From NCBI GenBank assembly GCA_003116975.1, contig BGKB01000012.1:310001-374000 (forward strand): DNA of 64,000 nucleotides, written 5' to 3'. Below the pieces are notes generated by a model. It saw only the letters and a list, made by a program, of their open reading frames with translations. It was not told the origin of the DNA and ran no database searches. This DNA comes from Aurantiochytrium sp. KH105 (Eukaryota > Sar > Bigyra > Thraustochytrida > Thraustochytriidae). A program made the position numbers and the translations under genes. This document shows, piece after piece, positions 40,193-49,567 of this stretch (positions within the stretch are counted from its first letter, which is position 1; each line of letters starts with the position of its first letter).

Positions 40193-41872
40193 ATGACGGA
40201 GACGCCGGCTGCGCCTGCTGCTGCAGCGGCTGCGCCGAGCAAACCGCCCACGCAAAGCGGCGGGCGCGGAGGCTGGCGCGGAGCTCATGTCCTCACCAAA
40301 CGTCGCGCGCTGGAAAAGAGAGTGCTCGACCTGTTCGCCAAACAGCCGCGCGATACGCTAGCCAAGCAGGGTACCGTGCAATGGGCGAGGTTCGAAAAGG
40401 ACTCCATGCGCATCCCCTGCGTCGTTGTACCAGCCACAAGATTGCGGTCCAAGAATCAACTTGTGCTCGCAAAAGAGGCCCTTGCATCGCGAAGACCCAC
40501 CGTCGTCGTCTTCTGGCTCGTCTACGGGTCCTTTGGAAAGGTGCGCGTGAGCGAACTCATTCCCTACAGCATCAATGGCCCAGACCCTAATCTTGAAACA
40601 ACTACGCCCGGAGGATCGCCGGGGTCCGCCACGCCGCCACCGGCCGTGCCCTCGGGCGCGACTACAGCTCCACAAAACGACATCGAGCCCCACGGCGCTC
40701 TCTTGGAAAAAAATCGCGCCTTTCTCGATGTTGCTCGCGCCGAGGCAGATGCCGCGGTTGAGAACCCACTCGCGTACGTCGATCGCCTCAACGTGCTCTC
40801 AACCTCTGTAGCCGACGAGTCTGAAGACGCTGTGTCCACACGATCGGGTCGATCTTCCATTGCCACGCGCCGCGTTCTGCCCCCGACCTTTGCTGCTCGT
40901 CCAGCCTCTTCGGGGCCCTTGCACGGTGTTGACCCGTTCGAGCCCGATTATGCGGATCGTCTTGGCGCTCATCTTGCACGCCGCCAGCAATTGCAACATC
41001 ATCAGCACCACAACGCAAGTTGTGATCCGACGGCGCCTGCTGCCGTCAATATTACAGTGCATGGACCTGCTACTGCGGATGCCCACGCCTTTGAAGACGC
41101 GCGTGACCTTGCAAATGCACAGGCGTCGCGCCGCGACGTCGACGACCCCGTCGCCAGCGAGGGCGCGAGCGAGAACATTGAAGACAGCAATGGCGCCGAG
41201 TCAGACGGCTCCACCAGCTCCGGGGACATGAACGACTCCGATGACGATTTTGACGCCGGCGACAGCAGCGAAGACATTGAAGACGAATATCTCCCGGCCG
41301 ACGTCGCCGCCGCTGCAAAAAGAAAACAAAAGGCTGCCGCTGTCGCCGCTGCTGCAGCGAAAAAGAAAAAGAAAAAAGAGAAAAAGGACAAAAAGCGAAA
41401 GAAACACAAGAAACACAAAAAGGAGAAACACAGCAAACACAAAAAGACGGATAAAGACAAGAAACGCAAGCGAGATCGATCCACGCAGGACGATGCGCAA
41501 AACCCGGACGCGACTGCCTCACCGCCTGCCCCTGGTGAAAAGGCGGCCAAGCGACCGAAACCCGACCCCCAGTCCTCTGACGCGATATCGCCGGACGAGG
41601 CCCTGAAACGCCTTGCAAAAACGAAAAAGAAACTCGAAGTTTTTGCCGACCATCCCGAGCTCGCAATCAACGAACAAGCCGTCAACAAGGCTGTCCAGCT
41701 TCTCAAAGACCTCGCCGCATTTCCTATTACGGAGTCGCTCTTGCGCGAATCTGCAATTGGCCCGGCCATTGCCAACCTTCGAAATCACGAGCACTCTCAA
41801 GTCAAATCCTATGCGCGCGGTCTGCGCAGTGTGTGGAAGGAGACCTTGCTGGCGCAAAGGGAAAGCGCCTGA
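40193..41872 (+). CDS. PWWP-like plus TFIIS-N/LEDGF-type chromatin protein
   Basis: A 559-residue protein. A PWWP-like barrel sits at about residues 55-125: TVQWARFEKDSMRIPCVVVP in place of the usual VWAKxxGxPxWPA, then VVFWLVYGSFGKVRVSELIP. The central part is disordered, with a His/Gln patch, an acidic Asp/Glu/Ser block (about 335-365) and a Lys-rich block (about 390-435) that should be a nuclear signal. The last 85 residues form a helical domain (LEVFADHPELAINEQAVNKA, LLKDLAAFPITESLLRESAI, VKSYARGLRSVWKETLL) typical of TFIIS N-terminal/LEDGF integrase-binding-like domains. PWWP domains read methylated histone H3 (often K36), and TFIIS-N domains bind elongation factors, so transcription elongation on active chromatin is the likely role. 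The ATG at 40193 is preferred over 40001. Confidence 0.75.
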   Translation: MTETPAAPAAAAAAPSKPPTQSGGRGGWRGAHVLTKRRALEKRVLDLFAKQPRDTLAKQGTVQWARFEKDSMRIPCVVVPATRLRSKNQLVLAKEALASRRPTVVVFWLVYGSFGKVRVSELIPYSINGPDPNLETTTPGGSPGSATPPPAVPSGATTAPQNDIEPHGALLEKNRAFLDVARAEADAAVENPLAYVDRLNVLSTSVADESEDAVSTRSGRSSIATRRVLPPTFAARPASSGPLHGVDPFEPDYADRLGAHLARRQQLQHHQHHNASCDPTAPAAVNITVHGPATADAHAFEDARDLANAQASRRDVDDPVASEGASENIEDSNGAESDGSTSSGDMNDSDDDFDAGDSSEDIEDEYLPADVAAAAKRKQKAAAVAAAAAKKKKKKEKKDKKRKKHKKHKKEKHSKHKKTDKDKKRKRDRSTQDDAQNPDATASPPAPGEKAAKRPKPDPQSSDAISPDEALKRLAKTKKKLEVFADHPELAINEQAVNKAVQLLKDLAAFPITESLLRESAIGPAIANLRNHEHSQVKSYARGLRSVWKETLLAQRESA

Positions 41873-42596
41873 TCGTGGTTTTTCTGCACTCACAAGCTTA
41901 TAAGATTATTAATTTTAAACGCATGAACTCGCTCAATCACTCCATGTGCAAATGTACAAACCCAAGCCTTTCTCCTCTTCCCCGCGCACCAGTGGTCAGC
42001 TAACGATAAAGTTCATATCGTGACCGCCTGTTTGCTCTGTTGCTTGATTTGTCTTCCTCTTCCCTTGTGAAACCCCACCGTGACCGAATCACCGGTGCCG
42101 AGTGGTATATAACATCGAGAGACCGTGACTGCCCTTCAACAACAACCAAAGCAAGTCTCTCGCTCAGCTTCTCGTGCTTGTCATCATTATCATCGCGGTA
42201 TCCTACGCAGGCCTTGTGAGAAGAGCTTGGGTTTTCCTGCCACAGAGCTGATGTGAGCGCATGAACAATCCTTGGGACCGAACGAATCCACCCAAATCTG
42301 TAAAGTCACGTCAGCGCCGCGTCCGGCACAGCGCTTCTCTGTCGACGGCCAGCTGGTAACAGCTGTAGCTTGCTCGTGAGAAAATGTGAAATCGGGTCGT
42401 GAGAAAATACATGCGAGTTCGGATCAACACCAGCACCGTCGTCAGCCCCTCCCACCCTCCTATTGTGACACCATGTCAGATTCCCGTATGCGCTGCGGCT
42501 GTTCGACTCCAATCCACAGCAAGCCCAAGTTGTTCTCGGCGCCGCTGCCTCCAAACAGGCAGCCAATCTAGCGCAGTCTAGCGCCGTCCAGGCTTT
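41873..42596. other. 0.72-kb intergenic region with TATA box
   Basis: It contains the 3' flank of the PWWP gene and the promoter region of the glycosyltransferase, with a TATA-like site at 42106. No gene is supported. Confidence 0.5.
42106..42113 (+). promoter_or_regulatory. TATA-box-like site TATATAAC
   Basis: GTGGTATATAACATC lies about 490 bp upstream of the glycosyltransferase ATG, in the right orientation. The long distance would mean a long leader or a leader intron. Confidence 0.4.
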
Positions 42597-44828
42597 ATGA
42601 ATTCGTTCTTGGTTGACTGGGAGTTGGAGGAGACCGGGGGGTCGAGTCTGCCTTCTCGACAAGGCCAGTCTGTCGCCAAAACGCAAATCCCGTGCGAGCG
42701 GGGCGGGCTTCTTGGCTTGCGCGGCAGGCAGGGGTGTCCACGGGCGATGATGCGGATCTTTTCGGGATTCGCGCAGGGCCTCAAGTCGGCCGCGGAAGGA
42801 AGGACGGAGAAAGCAGCCCAAACGCAGAGGAACAAGAATGCCGCGCTCTTCGCCGTCGCGTTGGCGCTCGTGCTGACCGTTCGGATCACGGTGCTCGTCT
42901 TTGTCGAAAGCCCTCAAGCAACCGCGTTCTGGATGATGCGCGACGCGCCGTCGTCCCTGCCGCGAGATGGATGGAGTGCAGAGCACGGCCCGCTTAGAAG
43001 AGCAAAAACGGATGCCCCTGCTTCTTTTCTTCATCGTGAAGGCCGAAGCGACCATCCCAATGCTCCTGCCGTCGGGCTCCAAGAAGAGCACCGGGAACAT
43101 TTAGAGGACAAAGATCACCACGCACGTGCCCAAGTTGCCAAAAAGGAGGACATTGCCAACGACAAAGATGCTTTCGATGGCGCCCAGAGTTTGGCAAATG
43201 GCCAAAACTTAAGACACGGCGATGGCAAAGTGGACTTTCTAGAGTTTCTTGCCAATTTTGAACCACTCCCCACCGACACGCCTGATCCTCTGCTCAAGAC
43301 AGAACCCTTTCGCTCCAATCCCTTTACGCAAAAACGTGCAGATGCGTTCGGAAAGGTCCTCGAGGAGGCCATGCAGCTCGTCACCCGGTATTACCAGGCG
43401 ACGCCAGACAGCAAGGCATGGAAGGCACCATTCGGCTTCGCTTCCATGGACCGACCGCCTCGTGTCCTCCTCTTTGAAGGTTACTGGTGGCTGCATAAAC
43501 AGGACGGGAGAAAAGGTCAGACACTCGGTGATATTACCATTTGGGTGGACTACTATCTCGCCATGGAGAAACTCGGCGTCGAAATTATCGGGTTTCCCAT
43601 GCATAAAGACAAGTATCCGAAAACAAGAAGCGAGCAAAAGGCTTACTTTGAGTCCTTTGATATGATTCTGTGTGACTTTATAGCAGTGGACTTCTTCAAG
43701 AACAAGTTTTTCAACGAAAAGGCTGGCTTTGGCACTTTCGAGGACTACAAGGAATTCGTGCTGCCTCGATTGTACATTCAAGATAGTTTCGGAACCGAGC
43801 CGCACTATGATGATCCCAACTGTAAGGATGGACCACTCTTTTACTGGGGCGCGAACCTCACTTCCATGGATCGTTACCTGGCGATGATCCGTGGCTATCA
43901 CGAGAGCAATACGTTTGTAGGCAATGCTGCAGTCGTAACAGGCCATCGCCACCTCGACTTACTGCTCTCTGGCCATCTGCCTTCGCGCCTCGACTTCGTC
44001 AGGCGACTGGAGCACACCAGGACCGGCCGTATGCTGCTCGAGGCGAGTGTCACTGGCGCTCCCCGCATCGTAGAAAAGAATGAAGCGGCTAGAGGAGAAA
44101 ACCGCTTTGTGCATCATTGGCTCGAACGCGGGACTCGCGGCGTTCCAGCCACCGTTTCTCAACCCCGGCCCCAGCCCCAACCCCAGCCAGGTCGTCGACC
44201 TCGCAGATGGAAAGCGTTGCTGTGGGGAAAGGCTTGGAGAAAAGAACCCCACAAGATTGGCCTTTACTCTCGTCAAGCGAAAATTTTGGCTGATAACATG
44301 CCTGTTGTCGCCACCGTCATCGATTACCCCCGCGGACCTCTTAGTCACGTTCACCCTAATATTGAGAACCTGGGTCCTCAGTCGTTTGGAGACATGCAAA
44401 ACCTCTTGGATGAGGTCGCCATTGTCGTAAACTTTGGCGTATACAGTGTTCTCGGCCACGTCGCCACGGAGGCACTCTCGCATGGAGCCATGCTCTGGAT
44501 GGGCGATGTTCCCATCAATTTTAAAGGCGACAAACCAATTCGAAAGATCTACACAAGTACCCATCCTCATTTTGAGGCGGACCCGGGCCCTCCCATGGTA
44601 CAAAAACTCAATCTCGGCGATCGTGCAGAGGTGGTGCGTCGCTTGGATCGCTTTAAGGCCTACTTCGACTCCAATCGGTGCGACAATGTCGAGGATCAGG
44701 AGGAGTGCCAGCTTTTCAAGTTTCATCAAAAGCATGGAACTCCCGTCCCAGACTTTACTGTACCATCTCTTCTCGTGCGGATCAACGACCTTTTGCACAA
44801 GGCGGTTCGCGAGAACCGTCGCAACTAA
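42597..44828 (+). CDS. MGAT5-like (GT18) glycosyltransferase, type II membrane protein
   Basis: Family GT18 enzymes add beta-1,6-GlcNAc branches to N-glycans in the Golgi. The 743-residue protein has a cytosolic lead, one membrane anchor (about residues 80-105, NAALFAVALALVLTVRITVL), a variable stem and a luminal domain (about 280-735). GT18-like blocks are RLYIQDSFGTEPHYDDPN followed by the motif ESNTFVGN (compare MGAT5 DSFGTEPEF and DNSFLGF), KIGLYSRQAKILADNMPVVA, and the sugar-nucleotide end IVVNFGVYSVLGHVATEALS. An insert of about 80 residues with PQPQPQPQ splits the domain. Acceptor specificity cannot be read. The start is either ATG 42597 or the ATGATG at 42747; both keep the anchor. 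Two more type II anchored proteins follow on the same strand. Confidence 0.75.
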   Translation: MNSFLVDWELEETGGSSLPSRQGQSVAKTQIPCERGGLLGLRGRQGCPRAMMRIFSGFAQGLKSAAEGRTEKAAQTQRNKNAALFAVALALVLTVRITVLVFVESPQATAFWMMRDAPSSLPRDGWSAEHGPLRRAKTDAPASFLHREGRSDHPNAPAVGLQEEHREHLEDKDHHARAQVAKKEDIANDKDAFDGAQSLANGQNLRHGDGKVDFLEFLANFEPLPTDTPDPLLKTEPFRSNPFTQKRADAFGKVLEEAMQLVTRYYQATPDSKAWKAPFGFASMDRPPRVLLFEGYWWLHKQDGRKGQTLGDITIWVDYYLAMEKLGVEIIGFPMHKDKYPKTRSEQKAYFESFDMILCDFIAVDFFKNKFFNEKAGFGTFEDYKEFVLPRLYIQDSFGTEPHYDDPNCKDGPLFYWGANLTSMDRYLAMIRGYHESNTFVGNAAVVTGHRHLDLLLSGHLPSRLDFVRRLEHTRTGRMLLEASVTGAPRIVEKNEAARGENRFVHHWLERGTRGVPATVSQPRPQPQPQPGRRPRRWKALLWGKAWRKEPHKIGLYSRQAKILADNMPVVATVIDYPRGPLSHVHPNIENLGPQSFGDMQNLLDEVAIVVNFGVYSVLGHVATEALSHGAMLWMGDVPINFKGDKPIRKIYTSTHPHFEADPGPPMVQKLNLGDRAEVVRRLDRFKAYFDSNRCDNVEDQEECQLFKFHQKHGTPVPDFTVPSLLVRINDLLHKAVRENRRN

Positions 44829-45858
44829 CCTGATGTCATAACAGCTTTACACACTCCTGAAAACTTTGTAGCGATCGATAAACCAACAGATAGAAGTATG
44901 TGTTCTCTCTCGTTTCTTGGCCAGCATTTTTTCTTCTCTTGACGGCGAGCACGCCCACCGGCTGGTGATCATCAACTCGTTCTGGACGCGCCGGTTCACC
45001 CGCCGCCTCTCTCCTCTGCAGTTTGCTTTTCCGCGTCAACTTTCATCTCGTCGCACTCCATCCGCCATCGTAGCGACTCCACCATCCATCCCTCCATTCC
45101 ACCCACACGACGCACCATCCACGACGTCCACAAGACCGCCTCTTCGCCTTCCCCCAGCCAGGCGGACCCTCCTCGACCACTCGCGCTCTTGTGCGTGCGT
45201 GAAGTGAAGGTCACAGCTGGATCCCGGTCCTCCCAGGAGCCCACGTCGTAACCACCAAAGGCGCCTTGCCTGCCTGCCTGCGTGTGCGATTAAGAGCTGT
45301 AAGGAAGAAGGCGGGCCGCGGTTAGCCAGCCGAGGAGGCATGGTGGTCGGCTCCGGGCGGGCGCGCTCCTGGCCGACGCCATCGCCATCGCCGCCGTCGT
45401 CGTCGTCGCCGCCGCCCCGGAGGGCGAGAGCGCCGCGAGCGGGCAGGCGAAATGGACAACCCGCGTTCGCAGACAGCGGGTCCTGGCCGGCCGGTTGGAG
45501 CCTGTCGCCTTGCGCGGCAGCCGGGAGAGCCGAGCACGTGGAAAAGACGACGACTAACCACTGCTACGAGGGGCAGAAGGCAAGCAAGCAAGCAAGCAAG
45601 CGAGCAAGCAGGCAAGGAAGGAAGCAAGGGAGCTGGGAATAAATAGTGTATGGGAAACAGCCAGATCAATCAAGGCGGCGGAGTCCATCCGGTCGCGCGG
45701 CATCGCCCGATCGACGATCGCTCGCGCGGCGGCTCGGCGGAGCGTCTGACTGCGCGGGCGTCTGACTGCGCGGGCGCGGGCGTCCGTTGCCTTGCCTCGG
45801 GGAGGCGGCGGCGCGCGGCAGCGGCGGGTCGACCGGCGGGGCGGCCGGCGCACGCTAG
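44829..45858. other. 1.0-kb intergenic region
   Basis: Between the GT18-like and TTL-like genes. It contains ACCATCCATCC-type repeats (about 45080-45130), a TCGTCG run (about 45390-45412) and an AAGC tetranucleotide tract (about 45582-45602). No gene is supported. Confidence 0.5.
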
Positions 45859-47832
45859 ATGAATAACCTCAAGTCGAGGTGGCTGCCGACGAACGGGCCA
45901 GGCGCGGACGGCGCGGGCAGCGGCGGGGAGGAGCTCGAGGCGGGCAGGGCCGGCGCAGACTCGCCGCCGAAGAAAAAGCTCCTCTTCAACTCCAGCGCCG
46001 GGCCGTACGTGCCGTCGCGCAAGACCCGCCTCGGGTCCAAGGAGAGGAAATTCGACCGCGCCTGGTACGCACGGGTCCTGGAGACCATGGGCGAGGTCCG
46101 CGTCCCCGTGGTGGTCGTCATCTTCATGGTCGGCATCACCGGGATCGCGCTCATTAGAATCCTCATGGACGTCTCCTCGGCACGCTACTTTTCTCTGCAG
46201 CCCGACGCCAGCGACGAGGGCAGCGCAGACAATGGCTTGCTTGGGTCCTGGCAAGCGCAGGCCCTCATTTCCAAGAAAGATAGCCTCGAACTCGGCTTTG
46301 GCGGCAGTTCATCGCGCAAGGAATACCCTGATGACAACGATGATGATCCTGATTCAGACTCGTCCGAGGATGATGACGAGGGGGAGGAGGAGATCGATGA
46401 GGTCGAGGACGAGGACGACGAGCAAAACAGCGAGACGGAAGACGAGGATGGAGAAAGTGATATCGAGTCCGGTATTGACTCCTCTTTGTCCTCCACCTCC
46501 ACCTCCTCCTCGTCGTCGTCGTCATCATTGTCGTCGCGAGGCGCTGTCCCGGTCAAGTCTGTGAAACCGGCAGAGTCCGTGGCCGGTCTAATCTATTCCC
46601 CTTCGCGACCCTTGGTTCCAGCTCCGCAGATCAAGTCAAGTGTCCCGCGCTCATTCAACTACAAAAAGGGAGACTGCAGTGCCTCGTACCTTTGCAAAAT
46701 CATGAAAAAGGCCGGCTTCAAGAGCCTGCCCGGCCTCACGGTGCCCACGAACCCAGAGATGCTCATCATCTCCTACAAAAGTGTTGGCAAGTACTCGAGC
46801 ATCAAGACTTCGATTGTCAATCAGGTCGGTCTCGGGTCCGCCTGTATCGGAGGCGGCAAAGGAAAACAGCTCGCTTGCAAGGAAAAGTTTGCGGCTCAGT
46901 ACGGCTGCGAGTACCGCCAGCTCAACGTGCAACCCGTGCAGTGGAATGTCCGCGAACCAAGCACATGCCGCGAGTTTATGGCAGAGGCCTCGAAACCTGA
47001 GAACGAAAACCAGATCTGGATCGCCAAACCTGGAGGAAGCTATCACGGTGCGGGTATCAAACTTTACAAGGGAGTTGAAGATGTGTCGCGTGCCTTTCCT
47101 TGCACCAAAACGCTCCCCGACGGACTCATTGTGCAGCGATACCTGGACAAGCCGGCGCTCTTTTCGGGCTACAAGTTCGACTTTCGAAGCTACATGCTCA
47201 TTGCGTCCATGAATCCTTATGTCGTCTTTTACCACGACGGCTTTGTGCGTCGTAGCGAGCATCCTTATGACACCTCGGCGGCAAACCTTGGGGACGATAA
47301 AACGCACATCACCAACTCACGCGGTCAGAGTCTCAAGGACCACTTTTTCAGCTTTTCCCAGCTGCAAGAGCGCCTCTCGGCCGAGTCTGGTTTCCCGGCG
47401 GACTTTATGGAGAAGACCTTTCGCCCACACGCGATGCGCGCCACTAACTTCCTCTTTCAGGCTGCACGCAACGGCTTCTTTACCCATCGCAAGGTGCGAT
47501 TCCAGGTCTTTGCTCTCGATTGGATGCTTGACGCCAACGGCGGAATGCACCTGCTCGAGGCAAATGGCAACCCGCAGATTTCAGACTATCCTGGAGTCGG
47601 CCTCACGCCGCAAATTTGGACCGACATGTTCGAGGTTGTGCACCTTGTCCAGGCCGACCCGGCCTCGCTTCCCGATGAGTTTGGCGTCCAATATGGCTAT
47701 CACTACAACAACTGGCATATGGTCTACAACGAGCTTGAGGCGGCGCATAGTGGTGAGGCGTACTCGCCTTGCGACTTTCAGAAGCACGCGACGTCCAAAC
47801 ATCCGCTCTATTCCTTTGCCTCCAAGGCGTAA
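45859..47832 (+). CDS. Tubulin-tyrosine-ligase-like ATP-grasp protein with N-terminal membrane anchor
   Basis: A 657-residue protein. One hydrophobic segment (about residues 80-104, RVPVVVVIFMVGITGIALIR) predicts a membrane anchor. Then come an acidic linker (about 155-205), a Ser run (about 213-230) and a TTL-type domain (about 270-640). ATP-grasp landmarks are visible: IWIAKPGGSYHGAGIKLY for nucleotide binding, LIVQRYLDKPALFSGYKFDF, and DWMLDANGGMHLLEANGNPQ with the ExN metal-binding pair. TTL family enzymes ligate amino acids (Tyr, Glu, Gly) to tubulin tails or other proteins. Most are soluble, so the anchor is unusual. If type II, the catalytic domain would be luminal and the substrate would not be tubulin; if inverted, it could modify cortical microtubules. 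The start follows a stop-rich GC leader. Confidence 0.8.
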   Translation: MNNLKSRWLPTNGPGADGAGSGGEELEAGRAGADSPPKKKLLFNSSAGPYVPSRKTRLGSKERKFDRAWYARVLETMGEVRVPVVVVIFMVGITGIALIRILMDVSSARYFSLQPDASDEGSADNGLLGSWQAQALISKKDSLELGFGGSSSRKEYPDDNDDDPDSDSSEDDDEGEEEIDEVEDEDDEQNSETEDEDGESDIESGIDSSLSSTSTSSSSSSSSLSSRGAVPVKSVKPAESVAGLIYSPSRPLVPAPQIKSSVPRSFNYKKGDCSASYLCKIMKKAGFKSLPGLTVPTNPEMLIISYKSVGKYSSIKTSIVNQVGLGSACIGGGKGKQLACKEKFAAQYGCEYRQLNVQPVQWNVREPSTCREFMAEASKPENENQIWIAKPGGSYHGAGIKLYKGVEDVSRAFPCTKTLPDGLIVQRYLDKPALFSGYKFDFRSYMLIASMNPYVVFYHDGFVRRSEHPYDTSAANLGDDKTHITNSRGQSLKDHFFSFSQLQERLSAESGFPADFMEKTFRPHAMRATNFLFQAARNGFFTHRKVRFQVFALDWMLDANGGMHLLEANGNPQISDYPGVGLTPQIWTDMFEVVHLVQADPASLPDEFGVQYGYHYNNWHMVYNELEAAHSGEAYSPCDFQKHATSKHPLYSFASKA

Positions 47833-48181
47833 TACTCTTTCTTCCTTCATCTGATTGACCTAATTCATGAACGATACGTACATGTGTGATCTCCCTTTGT
47901 TGTGTGAAATCGAACGGAAGCTGCTCGAAGCTTATTGAGCTCTGCATCGTCATGGAGCAAGAGAAACAGAGTCGACAAGTCAGCCATAGAGAAAAGCAAA
48001 AACATTCTTGTAATCGTACTAGTAGCAGTGCAGGCAGGTTCCGGCCGGCTTCTCAACACGACGCTTGTAACAGACCTGGCCACACTCCACGCGAGGCCAG
48101 AGCAGCTTTCTTCCTTCTTGCGTGATCTGCGCGCGCGTGCGTGCGTGGCAAGAGGATAGATACACCACACATTAGAACATC
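47833..48181. other. 349-bp intergenic region
   Basis: Between the TTL-like and glutamine cyclotransferase genes, both plus strand. I see no further signal. Confidence 0.5.
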
Positions 48182-49216
48182 ATGGCTCGCAACCCACTGC
48201 AAGCGCGCTCTACAAACGATGCAGCAGCCGCGGCGGCGGCAGCAGCAGCAGCAGCGGCATCTCGCTCACGAGCACGAGGGGGCGCGCGGCAGCAAGGGCA
48301 GTTCCTTGTCGCTGGCGCCATCGTTGCGGTCCTTGTAGCGATCATGGCAACAAGGCCCTTGATAACCTCGTTATGGTCCTCTCCAGCAGACGACGCAATG
48401 TCAATGGTATGGAAGAGCTTTGGCGATCGCGTGTGGCTCGCGGACGAAGAAATGCATCGCAAACTAGCTGCGCAGATGAATGCGGACATGAGCGAGAGAC
48501 CTCACATTGAACGCGTCTTAAACAATCACGATGCCACATGTTATACGCAGGGCATGTTTCTTGTCAACAAAACCCTCATGTATGAAAGCTGCGGCGGCTA
48601 CGGTGCATCTCGTCTGCGTGTCTTGGATCTCGAGACCGGGACATCAATTCGCGAGACAAAAATTTCCAAGGAGCTCTTTGCCGAAGGCATCGAACGTGTG
48701 GGCAATGAGATCCTCATGCTTACCTGGAAGGAGAAGAAACTACTTACATTCGACCTTGAGACCCTTGCTCCAAAGGACGAGTACTCGTTTCGCACCACAA
48801 CAGGTCAAGGCTGGGGTATTGCCAGCAACGGTACGACCTTAGTAGTCACCGATGGATCCGCATGGTTGCACTTTTGGGAGCCAGGAACCTTGCGTGAGCT
48901 ATACCGGTTGCCTGTAATGGATGGTACGAGACCTGTTCGCTTTCTCAATGAGATTGAGTTTGTCTCCCGCTACGAAATTGTTGCAAATGTATATTTTCAA
49001 GAGCGCCTCGCGCGTATTGACACTCGCACTGGCGAGGTTCGCGACTGGGTTGATCTTTCTGGCGTCCTCAGCACCTATGGAGATCCGACTGGAGACCCCG
49101 AAGTTATGAATGGTGTCGCATATGAATCGGGCATACTCACGGATGATGGGCATAGTCGCCTTTACGTTACTGGGAAACGCTGGAAATCCCTGTTCCAGAT
49201 CCTCGTGCCATTTTAG
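48182..49216 (+). CDS. Glutamine cyclotransferase (plant/bacterial beta-propeller type), membrane-anchored
   Basis: Converts N-terminal Gln of secreted peptides and proteins to pyroglutamate, protecting them from aminopeptidases. The 344-residue protein starts with an Ala-rich cytosolic piece, then a signal anchor (about residues 42-62, LVAGAIVAVLVAIMATRP). The catalytic propeller (about 100-344) shows family blocks: HDATCYTQGMFLVNKTLMYE, ELFAEGIERVGNEILMLTWK, GQGWGIASNGTTLVVTDGSA, LNEIEFVSRYEIVANVYFQE and VMNGVAYE ending in LYVTGKRWKSLFQI. This is the papaya-latex QC fold, not the animal zinc-dependent QC. Secretory-pathway location is inferred from the anchor. Confidence 0.9.
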   Translation: MARNPLQARSTNDAAAAAAAAAAAAASRSRARGGARQQGQFLVAGAIVAVLVAIMATRPLITSLWSSPADDAMSMVWKSFGDRVWLADEEMHRKLAAQMNADMSERPHIERVLNNHDATCYTQGMFLVNKTLMYESCGGYGASRLRVLDLETGTSIRETKISKELFAEGIERVGNEILMLTWKEKKLLTFDLETLAPKDEYSFRTTTGQGWGIASNGTTLVVTDGSAWLHFWEPGTLRELYRLPVMDGTRPVRFLNEIEFVSRYEIVANVYFQERLARIDTRTGEVRDWVDLSGVLSTYGDPTGDPEVMNGVAYESGILTDDGHSRLYVTGKRWKSLFQILVPF

Positions 49217-49567
49217 AACGACTGCGCCATCGCTTCCAGGTCCGTTTTCTGATCAATGGAATTGAGAAATACACTATGTCGGGGCGTCAAGGTCATGAAT
49301 GAGATTGATCTTCAAGTCCGGAACAGCAACACAGAAATTTTTTATAATTGCACCGATTGGGCAGGCAGGCATGTGTTGATAGCTACGATACAGATGATGG
49401 AATGCATTTTGTGATTTTGTTGCAGAACGCCAGACACAACATCACACAGAGGAAGGCCAGGAAAAGGTGCAGTCAGCCGTTATAGAAGACAGACAAGTAT
49501 TGCTCAATAAGTGGATGAGCAAAAGGACGACGACCGCTTCTCCAATCACACCAGAATAGGGTTAGGT
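49217..49567. other. 351-bp region between convergent genes
   Basis: 3' flanks of the glutamine cyclotransferase (plus) and TLC-like (minus) genes. I see no further signal. Confidence 0.5.
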
